Source: Heloderma charlesbogerti
Lineage: Eukaryota; Chordata; Lepidosauria; Squamata; Helodermatidae
NCBI GenBank assembly: GCA_026122225.1
Contig: JANEZZ010002066.1
Location: forward strand, 992,001-1,056,000
Reading direction: 5' to 3'
Length of the DNA: 64,000 nt
The notes beneath the pieces were generated by a model. That model ran no database searches and was not told where the DNA came from. It saw only the letters and a program-made list of their open reading frames with translations. Shown piece by piece: positions 32,740 through 43,149 of the stretch. The position numbers and the translations under genes are program-made. Position 1 is the stretch's first letter, and each line of letters begins with the position of its first letter.

Positions 32740-32816
32740 AGTGTTCATTTTGCTTTTATTGTAAACCACTGTGAGAGGCCCTTGTGCCTGAAAAGTGGCT
32801 TAAAATTTAAATTTTT
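32740..32816 (+). mobile_element. L2-like 3' tail remnant
   Basis: TTGTAAACCACTGTGAGAGG followed by CCTGAAAAGTGGC resembles the 3' UTR of the L2 branch seen at 58350-58430 (TAAGCCACCTTGGGAGGG). Confidence 0.5.
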
Positions 32817-32920
32817 AAGTGGCTTAAATTGTTTTAGTGGCTTTAAATGTAAGTGGATTAGTTTTTTTAAAAAGTGTAAGTAGTATTTCCTCCAAACCTT
32901 CTCTGGCTTACTGTTGTTGT

Positions 32921-34690
32921 TCAGTCGTTCAGTCGTGTCCGACTGTTCGTGACCCCATGGACCATAGCACGCCAGGCCTTCCTGTCCTGCGCACTCTCCC
33001 GGAGTGTGCTCAGGTTCATATTCATTGCATCGGTGATGCTATCTAGCCATCTCATCCTCTGCCGTCCCCTTCTCCTTTTGCCTTCAGTCTTTCCCAGCAT
33101 CAGGGTCTTTTCCAGAGAGTTTTCTCTTCGCATTAGGTGGCCAAAATAGTTGAGCTTCAGCTTCAGTATCTGTCCTTCCAATGAGCACTCAGGGTTGATT
33201 TCCTTTAGGATGGACTGATTTGACCTCCTTGCAGTCCAGGGGACTCGTAAGAGTCTTCTCCAGCACCACAGTTCGAAAGCATCAATTCTTCGGCGCTCAG
33301 CCTTCCTTATAGTCCAGCTCTCACAGCCATACATTACTACTGGGAAAACCATAGCTTTGATTAGACGGACCTTTGTTGGCAAGGTGATGTCTCTGCTTCT
33401 TACTATGCTGTCTAGGTTTGCCATAGCTTTCCTCCCAAGGAGCAAGCGTCTTTTAATTTCATGGCTACAGTCACTGTCTGTGGTGATCTTGGAGCCCAAG
33501 AAAGTAAAATCTGTCACTGCTTCCATTTCTTCCCCTTCTATATGCCAGGAAGTGATAGGGCCAGATGCCATGATCTTAGTTTTTTTAATGTTGAGTTTCA
33601 AACCAGCTTTTGCACTCTCCTCTTTCACCCTCAACAAGAGGCTCTTTAGATCCTCTTCACTTTCTGCCATTAGGGTGGTATCATCTGCATATCGGAGGTT
33701 GTTGATAATTCTCCCAGCAATCTTAATTCCGACCTCTGATTCATCCAACCCAGCATTTCTCATGATGTACTCTGCATATAAGTTAAATAAGCAGGGTGAC
33801 AATATGCAGCCTTGTCGTACTCCTTTCCCAATTTTGAACCACTCGGTTGTTCCATGTCCAGTTCTTACTTTTGCTTCTTGACCCTCGTACAGGTTTCTCA
33901 GGAGACAGGTAAGGTGGTCTGGTACTCCCATCACTTTAAGAATTTGCCACAGTTTGTTGTGATCCACACAATCAAAGGCTTTAGTGTAGTCAATGAAGCA
34001 GAAATAGATGTTTTTCTGGAATTCTCTTGCTTTCTCCATGATGCAGCGAATGTTGGCGATTTGATCTCTAGTTCCTCTGCCTCTTCGAAACCCAGCTTGT
34101 ACTTCCGGTAGTTCTCGGTTCGCATACTGCTGAAGCCTAGCTTGTAGGATTTTGAGCATCACCTTGCTGGCATGTGAAATGAGCGCAATTGTGCGGTAGT
34201 TTGAACACTCTTTGGCGTTGCCCTTCTTTGGAATTGGAATGTAAACTGACCTTTTCCAGTCTTGTGGCCATTGCTGAGTGTTCCAAATTTGTTGGCATAT
34301 TGAATGCAGCACTTGAACAGCATCATCTTTTAGGATTTTAAATAGCTCAGCTGGAATACTGTCATCTCCGCTAGCTTTGTTGTTACTAATGCTTCCTAAG
34401 GTCCACTTGACTTCACTCTCGAGGATGTCCGGCTCAAGTTCAGTGACCGCACTATCATGGCTATCAAGGACATTACTATCATAGCTATCAAGGACAATAA
34501 GATCTTTCCTGTATAGTTCTTCTGTGTATTCTTTCCACCTCTTCTTAATCTCATCTGCTTCTGTGAGGTCCCTGCCTTCTTTGTCCTTTATCATGCCCGT
34601 CTTTGCACAAAACGTTCCCTTGAGATCTCCAATTTTCTTGAAGAGATCTCTAGTCTTTCCCATTCTTTGTTTTCCTCGATTTCCTTGCAT
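32921..34690 (-). pseudogene. BovB ORF2, reverse transcriptase and C-terminal part
   Basis: A 589-residue open stretch covering the reverse transcriptase and C-terminus of BovB ORF2. It includes SNYRTIALISHASKVMLK (163-180), D234 in CFIDYTKAFD, VRQGCILSPCLFNLY (291-305) and the catalytic YADD at 334-337. The C-terminal half contains FLGSKIT, YGCESW, ELWCWRRLLRVPW and a basic RRRGRQRMRW stretch. All catalytic aspartates are present. The frame is broken from the upstream endonuclease by a 1-base shift near 34663, where the overlapping frame 34591-35037 carries the preceding residues (CKEIEEN). It is therefore a disabled gene, although the reverse transcriptase part itself is uninterrupted. Confidence 0.93.
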
Positions 34691-35729
34691 TGTTCATTTA
34701 AGAAGGCCTTCTTGTCTCTCCTTGCTATTCTCTGGAACTCTGCATTCAGTTGGATATATCTTCCCCTTTCTCCCTTGCTTTTTGCTTCCCTTCTTTCCTC
34801 AGCTACTTGTAAAGCCTCATCAGACAGCCACTTGGCTTTCTTGCATTTCTTTTTCTTTGGGATGGATTTCATTGCTGCCTCCTGAACAATGTTACGGACC
34901 TCCGTCCATAGTTCCTCAGGCACTCTGTCTATCAGGTCTAATCCCTGAAATCTATTCCTCAACTCCACTGTATATTCATAAGGTATATGATTTAGGTCAT
35001 ACCTGAATGGTTTAGTGGTTTTCCCTACGTTCTTCAATTTCAGCTGAAATTTTGCAAGAAGCAGCTCATGATCTGAGCCACAGTCAGCTCCAGGTCTTGT
35101 TTTTACTGACTGTATGGAGCTTCTCCATCTTTGGCTGCAAAGGACATAATCAATCTGATTTCGATATTGACCATCTGGTGATGTCCATGTGTAGAGTCAC
35201 CTCTTGTGCTGTTGGAAAAGCGTGTTTGCTATGATCAGCGTGTTCTCTTGGCAAAACTCTATTAGCTTTTGTCCTGCTTCATTTTGTACACCAAGGCCAT
35301 GCCTGCCTGTTATCCCAGTGATTTCTTGACTTCCTACTTTAGCATTCCAGTCCCCTATGATGAAGAGGACATCTGTTTTTGGTGTTAGTTCTAGAAGGTG
35401 TTGGAGGTCTTCATAGAACCGATCAACCTCAGCTTCTTCGGCATCAGTGGTTGGGGCATAGACTTGAATTACTGTGATGTTGAATGGTTTGCCTTGGATT
35501 CATACTGAGATCATTCTATCATTTTTGAGATTGTACCCCAGTACTGCTTTTCCCACCCTTTTGTTGACTATGAGTGCTACTCCATTTCTTCTAAGGGATT
35601 CTTGGCCACAATAGTAGATATGATGGTCACCTGAATTAAATTCGCCCATGCCTGTCCATTTCAGTTCACTGATTCCCAAGATGTTGATGTTCAATCTTGC
35701 CATCTCATGTTTGACCACCTCCAGCTTAC
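34664..35729 (-). pseudogene. BovB ORF2, endonuclease part
   Basis: Minus-strand continuation upstream of the reverse transcriptase. It shows, in order, ILGISELKWTGMGEF (E of the ISE motif), GDWNAK (D and N of the catalytic pair) and SDHELL (the SDH catalytic motif), then the linker VGKTTKPFRYDL and KKKKCKKAKWLS. Two in-frame TGA stops occur where CGA is expected (near 35506 and 35200), consistent with CpG decay, and a frameshift joins it to the next part. E9 inserted in the codons just upstream (N-Q-G-K), cutting off the N-terminus. Confidence 0.9.
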
Positions 35730-35737
35730 CTTGATTC

Positions 35738-36680
35738 TAGGGATGGCGGAGAATTTCTCCCCGAAACTTCGGGGGGCCGAGAGCCAACGTGTTCGGCCCC
35801 CCGAACAAGTTTCGGGGAGAAATCCTCCGCACCCCCCGCACCCCGCCCCCCTCCCGGGACGGGACTTAACTTCACCGAATGTCCCTCCCGGTGGCTGGTC
35901 TGGCCGGCGGTTCGGCGGGTGTTCGAGCGAGGCGGGAGCGGCAGCCGGTCTTTTGACCGGCTGCCGCCGCCGCCATTGCAATGAAAGAAAAAAAAAAACA
36001 CCCCCTGGTAGGCTACGTGACGATTCACGTAGCCTATCATGGCTAGATTTGCAAAGTCAGCCGTGATAGGCTACGTGAATCGTCACGTAGCCTATCACGG
36101 GTGACTTAAAAAAAAAAAAAAAAAGAGTGTACGGATAATGGCGGCCCCCATAGGGAGCCGCCACTCCCGTTCCTTATTTGTTCGCTGTAGTCTACGTAAA
36201 TGTTTACGTAGACTACGGCGAAAATAAGGGCAACGCTATTTGCGTTGCCCTTATTTTCGCCGTAGTCTACGTAAACATTTACGTAGACTACAGCAACTAA
36301 ATAAGGAACGCGAATGGCGGCTCCCTATGGGGGCCGCCATTCGCGTACTTGCTTTTTTTTTTTAAAGTCACCCGTGATAGGCTACGTGACGATTGATGTA
36401 GCCTATCACGGCTGACTTTTCAGATCTAGCCATGATAGGCTACGTGAATCGTCACGTAGCCTATCAGGGGGCGTGTTTTTTTTTTACTTTCACGTTCGCG
36501 GCCGGGCGAGGCGAGGCGCCTCCTCCCCGGCCTGAATTTCGGCCGGGCGAGGCAGGAAGCCTCCCCCCCGGCCTGAATTTCGGCCAGGCGAGGCGGGAAG
36601 CCTCCCCCCCCGGCCTGAACTTCACGGGGGGAGCAGCGAAGCGCCTTCAACGACAGGTAAGTGACTTTCGTCCACCCCTA
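35738..36680 (-). mobile_element. E9: palindrome-cored hAT MITE inside BovB
   Basis: 943 bp with a perfect duplication CTTGATTC (35730-35737 and 36681-36688). B end left with the CCCCGAAAC hairpin and a decayed ACTTAACT at 35873-35880. The core (35999-36476) contains four TAGGCTACGTGA palindromes outside and two GTAGTCTACGTAAA hairpins inside. The A end has three tandem GC-rich units (36495-36625), AGGTAAGT at 36655-36662 and terminus TCCACCCCTA. The interrupted BovB codons prove it is an insertion. Confidence 0.95.
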
Positions 36681-36688
36681 CTTGATTC

Positions 36689-37038
36689 ATTGATCTTACA
36701 TTCCAGGTTCCTAAACAATATTGTTCTTTACAGCATCGGATTTTCTTTTCACCACCAGACACATCCACAGCTGAGTGTCCTTTTGGCTTTGGCCCAGCCA
36801 CTTCACTCTTTCTGGTGCTACTTGGAAATACCCTCTGCTCTTCCCCAGTAGTATATTGGACACGTTCCGACCTGAGGGGCTCATCTTCCGGCGTCATATC
36901 TTTTAGCCTTGTGATACGTTCCATGGGGTTTTCTTGGCAAGAATACTGGAGTGGGCTGCCATTTCCTTCTCCAGTGGACCACGTTTTGTCAGAACTCTCT
37001 GCCATGACCTGTCCGTCTTGGGTGGCCCTGCACGGCAT
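36689..37038 (-). pseudogene. BovB ORF2, N-terminal part
   Basis: Minus-strand peptide containing KKIRCCKEQYCLGTWNVRSM, which holds the first catalytic endonuclease motif (GTWNVRS, with N), preceded by a low-complexity leader. It runs straight into the E9 insertion at CTTGATTC (36681-36688); the reading resumes on the other side at 35737. Upstream, 37039-37103 is BovB 5' UTR (GGCTTCACTGAGTTACGC). Confidence 0.9.
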
Positions 37039-37182
37039 AGCTTATGGCTTCACTGAGTTACGCAAGCCCCTTCGCCACAACAAGGCAATGATCCATGAAG
37101 GGGTCTCTGGCTTATATTGGAAGCCAATTTCCTGTGCCACCCAGCACCCCCTCATTCCGGTGCCTTGTTCCTGAGTCCTTGC

Positions 37183-38197
37183 ATGGGAGTGCTTATCAAC
37201 TGGAGCGTCTCAAACTGGGTAGATGTAATGAGTGGGGTACCGCAGGGCTCAGTCCTGGGCCCAGTGCTCTTCAACATTTCTATTAATGACTTGGAGGAGG
37301 AGGTGCAGGGAACGCTGATCAGATTTGCGGATGACACAAAATTGGGCGGGATAGCTAATACCTTGGAAGACAGAAACAAAATTCAAAGTGATCTTGATAG
37401 ACTGGAGTGCTGGGCAGAAAACAACAGAATGACATTTAATAGGGATAAATGCCAAGTTCCACACCTAGGAAAAAGAAACCAAATGCACAGTTAGAAGATG
37501 GGGGATATGTGGCTCAATAACACTAAAAGCAAGAAGAATCTTGGAATTGTTGTAGATCACAAGCTGAATATGAGCCAATGTGGCTGCAAAAAAGGCAAAT
37601 GCTCTTTTGGGCTGCATTGATAGAAGCATAGCTTCCAAATCACATGAAGTACCAGTTCCCCTCTACTCAGCACTGCTTAGGCCTCATCTGGAGTACTGTG
37701 TCCAGTTCTGGGCACTGCGTTTTAAGAAGGATGCAGAGAAGCTGGAGAGGGTTCAGAGGAGGGCAACAAAGATGGTCAGGGGACTGGAAACAAAGCCCTA
37801 TGAAGAGAGACTGAAAGAACTGGGCATGTTTCGCCTTGAGAAGAGAAGACTGAGGGGTGATATGATAGCGCTCTTCAAGTCCTTGAAAGGTGGTCACAGA
37901 GAGGAAGGCCAGGATCTCTTCTTGATCATCCCAGAATGCAGGACACGGAACAATGGGCTCAAGTTACAGGAAGCCAGATTCCGGCTGAACATCAGGAAAA
38001 CCTTCCTGACTGTTAGAGCAATATGACAATGGAACCAATGACCTAGGGAGGTGGTGGGCTCTCCCACACTGGAGGCATTCAAGGTGAGGCTCGGCATGAG
38101 GCTGGATGCTCTGACTTGGATTTCTGCATTGAGCAGGGGGTTGGACTCGATGGTCTTATAGGCCCCTTCCAACCCTACTATTGTATGATTCTGTGAG
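37183..38197 (+). pseudogene. CR1 LINE, 5'-truncated, reverse transcriptase C-terminal half
   Basis: About 1 kb of CR1. The plus-strand frame opens inside the reverse transcriptase (SNWVDVMSGVPQGSVLGPVL), with the catalytic FADD soon after and DKCQVPHLGKRNQ. A stop at about 37493 ends the first block. The second block (37580-38026) has [26 protein letters not shown] and [15 protein letters not shown], the standard CR1 C-terminal motifs, ending at a TGA where the family has a codon. The 3' UTR reads GGACTCGATGGTCTTATAGG and ends with the CR1 octamer-like ATTGTATGATTCTGTG at 38178-38193. The copy is dead (stops, frameshifts) and 5'-truncated like most CR1. Confidence 0.93.
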
Positions 38198-38245
38198 TCC
38201 TTGTTATTGATGTCAGGCATCCTGGGAGCTACATTTCCCAGGGTT

Positions 38246-38402
38246 AGAATCATAGAACCATAGGGTGGAAGGGGCCTACAAGGCCATCGAGTCCAACCCT
38301 CTGCTCAGTGCAGGAAGCCTGATTCCCAGGCGGTCTCCCCTCCAAGTACTAACCAGGGCTGACCCTGCTTAGCTTCTGAGATCATCAGACGAGTTCAGGC
38401 AC
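38246..38402 (-). mobile_element. 5S rRNA-derived SINE with CR1 tail
   Basis: Two parts in one minus-strand unit. 38322-38402 is the internal and 3' part of 5S ribosomal RNA, with the landmarks TCTCAGAAGCTAAGCAGGGT, TGGTTAGTACTTGGA and GGGAGACCGCCTGGGAATC. This covers the 5S internal control region used by TFIIIA and pol III. 38246-38319 is a CR1 3' end (GGACTCGATGGCCTTGTAGG, ending CTATGATTCTAA). The arrangement head-5S then CR1 tail is that of a SINE3-type element that would use the CR1 reverse transcriptase. The 5S head is diverged and lacks the first ~30 bases. Confidence 0.85.
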
Positions 38403-38410
38403 ATCCAGCC

Positions 38411-39595
38411 TTTTGTAGGCTGGGATGCTGTGTTTGCAGGGTGTGGGTAGGCATTTGGATCCCATCATACCCTCAGTGTTACCATCAGGAGCAAGGTGGG
38501 CATCTGAATGTTGGCATTGGGTTTACACTGGAAGCCAGCTTCCTTTTCCTCCCTCCCTGCCTCTTTTGTTTGTAGTGTTGTAGGTTTTCCCAGGGCACCT
38601 GAGTCATTGGTGTGGATGAGCATCCTGGAGCCTCTTATTTCCCAGGGCTACATGATGCTGGGGTTCTTTGTTTATGGGGTTTGGGTAGGCCCCATCAGTC
38701 TTTCAATTATGCTATCGAGAGCACAGTGGGCACTTGGCGACTTGGCTTGGGGGAAAACAGCTGTTTTCTGCTTTTGTGTTTTCCAAATTGAGCTAAGAGA
38801 AATTCACCCATCAATAACAGAAAGACAGGCAGGGTTTCTCTAAAGATAGGCGGTGCTTATTCTTACACAGATGCCACCCTCTTTGGGTTTAAATATATGA
38901 AATGTGCCCCCCAGTTTAAATTCAGGAAAAGAACATCTCCCACTGATCAGAAGTTTGGAAAATGCAGCTATGTTGCTCAGACTGCTCTGCTTTGCTCTTG
39001 ATGGTAGTAATTTTGCATTGATCACGGTGTAGGGTGAAACAGTAGAGAAAGCAATTCTGCAGAAGTATCAGTTTGGGCAGGGCTGGAGGGCTGGAGAGAG
39101 TGAGCTTGAAGTTGCCTTACTGATAGCAGTTGTAATGCCATTATTGTTTCCATCGAGCAGCACTTTGAGATCCATCCTGGTGCGATTATACAGCTTAAAA
39201 CCAATGATGGTTGCACAATGGCACAGTATCAAGTGCAAAAGTAAAAAAGTACAGGGGATTGATGAGGGTTGTAATCTCCCCAGCCTCTTCGGGGTTTGTT
39301 TATGTGTTGCCATGTTCATTTGCTGTGGTGGTCTAACGAAGAGCATTAATACAAAGGGCTCATTTAGGTGGCTTCTGTTAGGCCTCCCTTAAAATCCTGC
39401 AGTGTACCGTGTGCGTGGAAAGAATCGGGTTGACAAAGCCTGAAGTCAAAGAACTGGCTGGTTAGTTGAAATAAATATATGCACTTCAGCCCTCATCTTC
39501 TGGGCAGCTGTGGCATCCTTAAAGTTGCAAGTCAGGTCATAATGCTGTGGTGATGGCAGAAGCTACCACTTGCGGTATTCTTTTTCTTTAGATCT
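38411..39595. other. Unassigned non-coding DNA
   Basis: No recognised gene or repeat. Confidence 0.45.
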
Positions 39596-39599
39596 AGCT

Positions 39600-40150
39600 A
39601 CCTTACTCTCCTTGGTGACAGGGCCCATAGACCTAGACTCATGGCCCTTAGGTTCCTTGGTGACATGGCCCATAGCCATAGGCTTACATGGCCCTTACAC
39701 TCCTTGGTTACATGGCCCATAGCCCTAGGCTTTGTTGTTGTTGTTCAATCGTTAAGTCATGTCCGACTCTTCGTGACCCCATGGACCATAGCACGCCAGG
39801 CCTTCCGGCCCTTACTTGGCCCTTACACTCCTTGGTGACATGGCCCATAGCCCTAGGCTTTCATGGCCCTTATGCTCCTTGGTGACATGGCCCATAGGCC
39901 TAGGCTTACATGGCCCTTACATGGCCCTTTCATGGCTCTTACGCTCCTTGGTGACATGGCCCATAGCCCTAGGCTTATATGGCCCTTACATGGCCCTTAC
40001 GCTCCTTGGTGACATGGCCCATAGCCCTAGGCTTATATGGCCCTTCCATGGCCCTTTCATGGCTCTTACGCTCCTTGGTGACATGGCCCATAGCCCTAGG
40101 CTTACATGGCCCTTACGCTCCTCGGTGACACGGTCCATATCTGTAGGCTT
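39600..40150 (+). repeat. Minisatellite, ~47-bp unit with ATGGCCCTT sub-repeats
   Basis: Tandem copies of a unit reading CTCCTTGGTGACATGGCCCA then TAGCCCTAGGCTTACATGGC. At least ten copies are present, some with extra ATGGCCCTTTC modules of about 11 bp. Copies differ by a few bases. A BovB 3' fragment is inserted at 39727-39808. Read as protein it gives a degenerate GDMAHSPRL repeat, which I take to be incidental. Confidence 0.9.
39727..39808 (-). mobile_element. BovB 3'-end fragment inside the minisatellite
   Basis: Minus-strand BovB tail of about 80 bp (GGCCTGGCGTGCTATGGTCC on the minus strand, TTCGTGACCCCATGG on the plus strand), ending in a (TTG)n tail. Such a very short copy shows abortive retrotransposition into the array. 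Confidence 0.85.
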
Positions 40151-40275
40151 TTTGTGGGGTTTTACCTAACTCTTCCTTTTTCACTGCTTCCGTCTTCCAC
40201 TCCATGTCTCCATCATCTGTTACTTCCTTGGGTCCCTATTTTTCAACCCATTTCTTACTTGTCCCCCTTCCTTTA

Positions 40276-40368
40276 GACCAGGGGTTGGCAACTGCCCTCA
40301 CCATGCTGGCTAGGACTGATGGGGGTTGTAGGCCAAAACATCTGGAGGACCACATATTGCCCACTCCT
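40276..40368. mobile_element. Foldback MITE half, GTTGTAGTCC type
   Basis: CAGGGGTTGGCAACTG and GATGGGGGTTGTAGGCC with ACATCTGGAGGACCACA; a degraded or half copy. Confidence 0.65.
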
Positions 40369-40399
40369 CATTTACACTCACACTTTGTCTCTCGGACAG

Positions 40400-43149
40400 C
40401 TTCTATATTGTTCTCATCTCTCCATCCCCGCCCCCATCTATTGTATAGAGCCCCCCCTAAGTTAAGCATTGTGAGGTTTCTTTAGAATCTGCTTTTTCAT
40501 TATCCCTTCTTGAGTCAGTTTTCTGTCACCTCTCCTCTTTTCCTCAAGTATCTTCCGCCATCTATTCTTTTTGCAGATTCCACAGTGTATTGCCTGCTCT
40601 TCCTTCAGCCCTGCCCATTAGCTTCACCAACTCCTGGGTTCTCTTTCTAATCCTCAGCCTTCCTCAGACAGCTGCTTCTGCCCCTCCCTCCAGCATGTTC
40701 ACCTATTTAATCCCAGCCAGACTGACAATATTGCCTTCCCTCTTAGAAACTGGGCCACAAACGTTTCCAGAGCATTTGGAATATTCATTGACTTCATGTG
40801 TCGTCATCCCAGCTGGTATTGGAGGTTACAAGTGCACATCAGGGGTGGGCAGACTTTAGGCTTGCAGGCTGTACTTTGTTTTTTTCTAGAACCCTGAAGT
40901 CCATCAAAGGGAGCCAAAATAATGGTCCGGGTGAGCAGTCAGAGTGGCTTGGGTGCGTGGTTATAGTGGGTTGGGTGAGACTTGGTTTACACTCAAGCAT
41001 TTTTTTTTTCAGCATGCAAATTTAGCTGCTGCTAGTGTTGGACAATTGGGAGTCGGAAACCCTTGCCATTCCACTTCAAATCACCCCGAGATCTCTAGGT
41101 AGATTCCGGGGGGTGTCTCCACGAGCGATTTACTCCAAGCTGGCTGCTTTTGGAGGTTCTTAAGGGATACATGGCATCGTGGCCATCCAGCCGCCACCCC
41201 AAAGCTTATCACGGAAAACCTGGATTTCCTGAGACTACTTAAAGTCTGATTCTTTTCCTTAAGTTGAGTTCTCCGTGGTATAGTTGTTGTATGCTCCAAG
41301 CCCCGCATTTCTCTCAGGTATGCTACCTCTGCCCCGGGGTGTGCCTTTCACCATGACCCCGGTGAAGGGGTGTTTCCTGTCTCCCGTCCCTGCGTTTCCC
41401 AGCACAAACCAAGCAGTGTCTACTCAGAAGTATCTCCCATAGTGCTCAAAGAGGCTTGTCCCCTGACTGTGCACTTCAGAATTTACAGAGTTCCCACTCA
41501 ATTGAAATAGCACATTTTAAAGCACTAATTCCCTAAAGGCTGTAAAGTGCTTTACCAAGCTGTGATTTTCCATTGTTTGGTTTATTGCCTTTGGAACGAA
41601 CTGATTCACAGTTCCACTGCAGCGATCCAGTGCACCATCAGATTAGAAAGGGGGCTGGTATCCCCTGAGTGTCTTTCCCAGCACAAACCAATTAGTGTCT
41701 ACTCGGAAGTAACTCCCCTTCTGCTCAGTGAGGCTTGTAATTAAGGAGGAGAAAGCGTGTGTGTGTGTTGAGCCTCGGGGGGGGGGAGTCTCTCATATTG
41801 GTTGAGCAGCCCCTGCCAGACAGATGAAGATTACCCCCCCCCCCGGAAGTATGTTCTGTGAAGCGACTTAGAATGCTGTGATGCATTCGCTCGTGGAGCC
41901 CTGCACAGAGTAAAGCCGGCTCCTTGAAAAATCTGGGTAAGCCACGATTGGCTTCTCCTTCTGTCTCCTTCCGTTGTCATGGAGAACCCCCCCCCCCGTT
42001 TACCTTTTGCCCACCTCTGATACAGATAATGGGGAGAACAGCAATCAGATAGTAGCTCTCCTCATTTAGTAGAACAAGTGGGGCCATGAACAAAATGTGG
42101 CCATTTATCCTCACTCCCTAACAGAAGGGTTCTTGTTCAGGGTTCCAGCCAGCCAGCCAGCCATGCCTTATGCTGGAATAATATAGGATGCTAGGGTCTC
42201 AAGAAGGCCAATTTACTCTCCCTCTCGGCTGACCATTTCACTCAACATGGGGACACTTGAGTTCACCATGAGAGGGAGCGATCGTTAATCTAGTCCAGGT
42301 TTTTACTGACCTCATTTTAACTAATGACAGTCATTTCACACACTCATGTTTAATTCATGTGAATAACGGGAAATTTGGTTTTTGGAATCAACCTGGCAGG
42401 AGGTTGCAGAAACTGGGTAGAATGATGGATCCAGGAAAGAGAACGAGGGAGAGGAGATCTCCAAATAGGTGTGTGGGAAAGGCTGGATATAGCAGGGCTG
42501 CAAACAAAGATTTGAAGTGATGTTATAAGCAGGGAGGTGAGGAACCTAGAAATGTGACGGTACAATAATCAAGGAGTAAGGAGCAGAAATTGGGAGTATT
42601 ACGTGGGTGCCTCCGTGGGGGATGGTTGCTTCTGTTGAGATATGGTTGTACACGAGGTGGGAAACGTTTTCATTTCCAATTTGCTGGGTTGCTTTACAAG
42701 GTCAGGTTCTGCGTAAAGTATGTGGCAAGTGTCATGTAACTTGCTGTAGCCACTACTAATGACTCCTATAAAACAGGCCGGGAGTCTTGTGACTGGAAGC
42801 ACAGCAGCATTGGTGCTATTGCTAATCAAGCAATAAATAAAAAGGGTAATGTGTAAGTCTGTCTCTGGGAACAAACAGAAGGAGGAACAGATCGCTATCA
42901 GTATGTTGTGATTCCCCTGCTATCTCCGTGTGCTTTGTGTTGAGAATGAGAAGGGAGCTCTGGAGAGTACGTGCTTTGAATGCCGAAGGGCCCTGATTCA
43001 ATCCACGGCATCTAATGCCAGGAAGAGGTCTAGGCTAAAATAGGTGACCAGCCCCAAAGAAAAAGACCTAGAAAAACGCTGGTGTTACCTCACTTCAAAT
43101 TTTCTTATGATCTTACCTAATATTAAGCGCCATGGGAGATGTGATGCCT
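40400..43149. other. Mostly unassigned DNA with small repeat pieces
   Basis: No gene recognised. Small repeat pieces: GTGTCTACTCAGAAGTA at 41417 and TCTACTCGGAAGTAACTCCC at 41697 (GCAATCCTAT-type MITE interior), C/G homopolymer runs at 41776, 41834 and 41989, and a SINE-like B-box (GATTCAATCC) near 42993. Confidence 0.5.

Larger units (their letters stand above)
32913..37103 (-). mobile_element. BovB (RTE) LINE, near full length, interrupted by E9
   Basis: A BovB copy of about 3.25 kb once E9 (35738-36680) is removed. Reading the minus strand from 37103: a 5' region with CCATGGAACGTATCAC-like sequence, a protein start region, endonuclease, reverse transcriptase, C-terminal region, and the short 3' UTR ending in the GTTGTTCAGTCG tail at about 32913. 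BovB is known for horizontal transfer between squamates and ruminants (established). Only about two CGA-to-TGA stops and one frameshift separate this copy from an open frame, so it is young by the standards of the window. Confidence 0.95.

Noticed and set aside
33357..33881. A 174-codon plus-strand frame in the BovB region
   Set aside because: It is the antisense shadow of the BovB reverse transcriptase.
38322..38402. A functional 5S rRNA gene
   Set aside because: It lacks the first ~30 bases, is diverged, has no T-run terminator and is joined to a CR1 tail, so it is a SINE or pseudogene.
39600..40169. Regularly repeated units resembling a CRISPR array or a repeat-protein exon
   Set aside because: The repeats are contiguous and imperfect without unique spacers, the DNA is vertebrate, and the peptide repeat drifts in composition. 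A minisatellite explains it.
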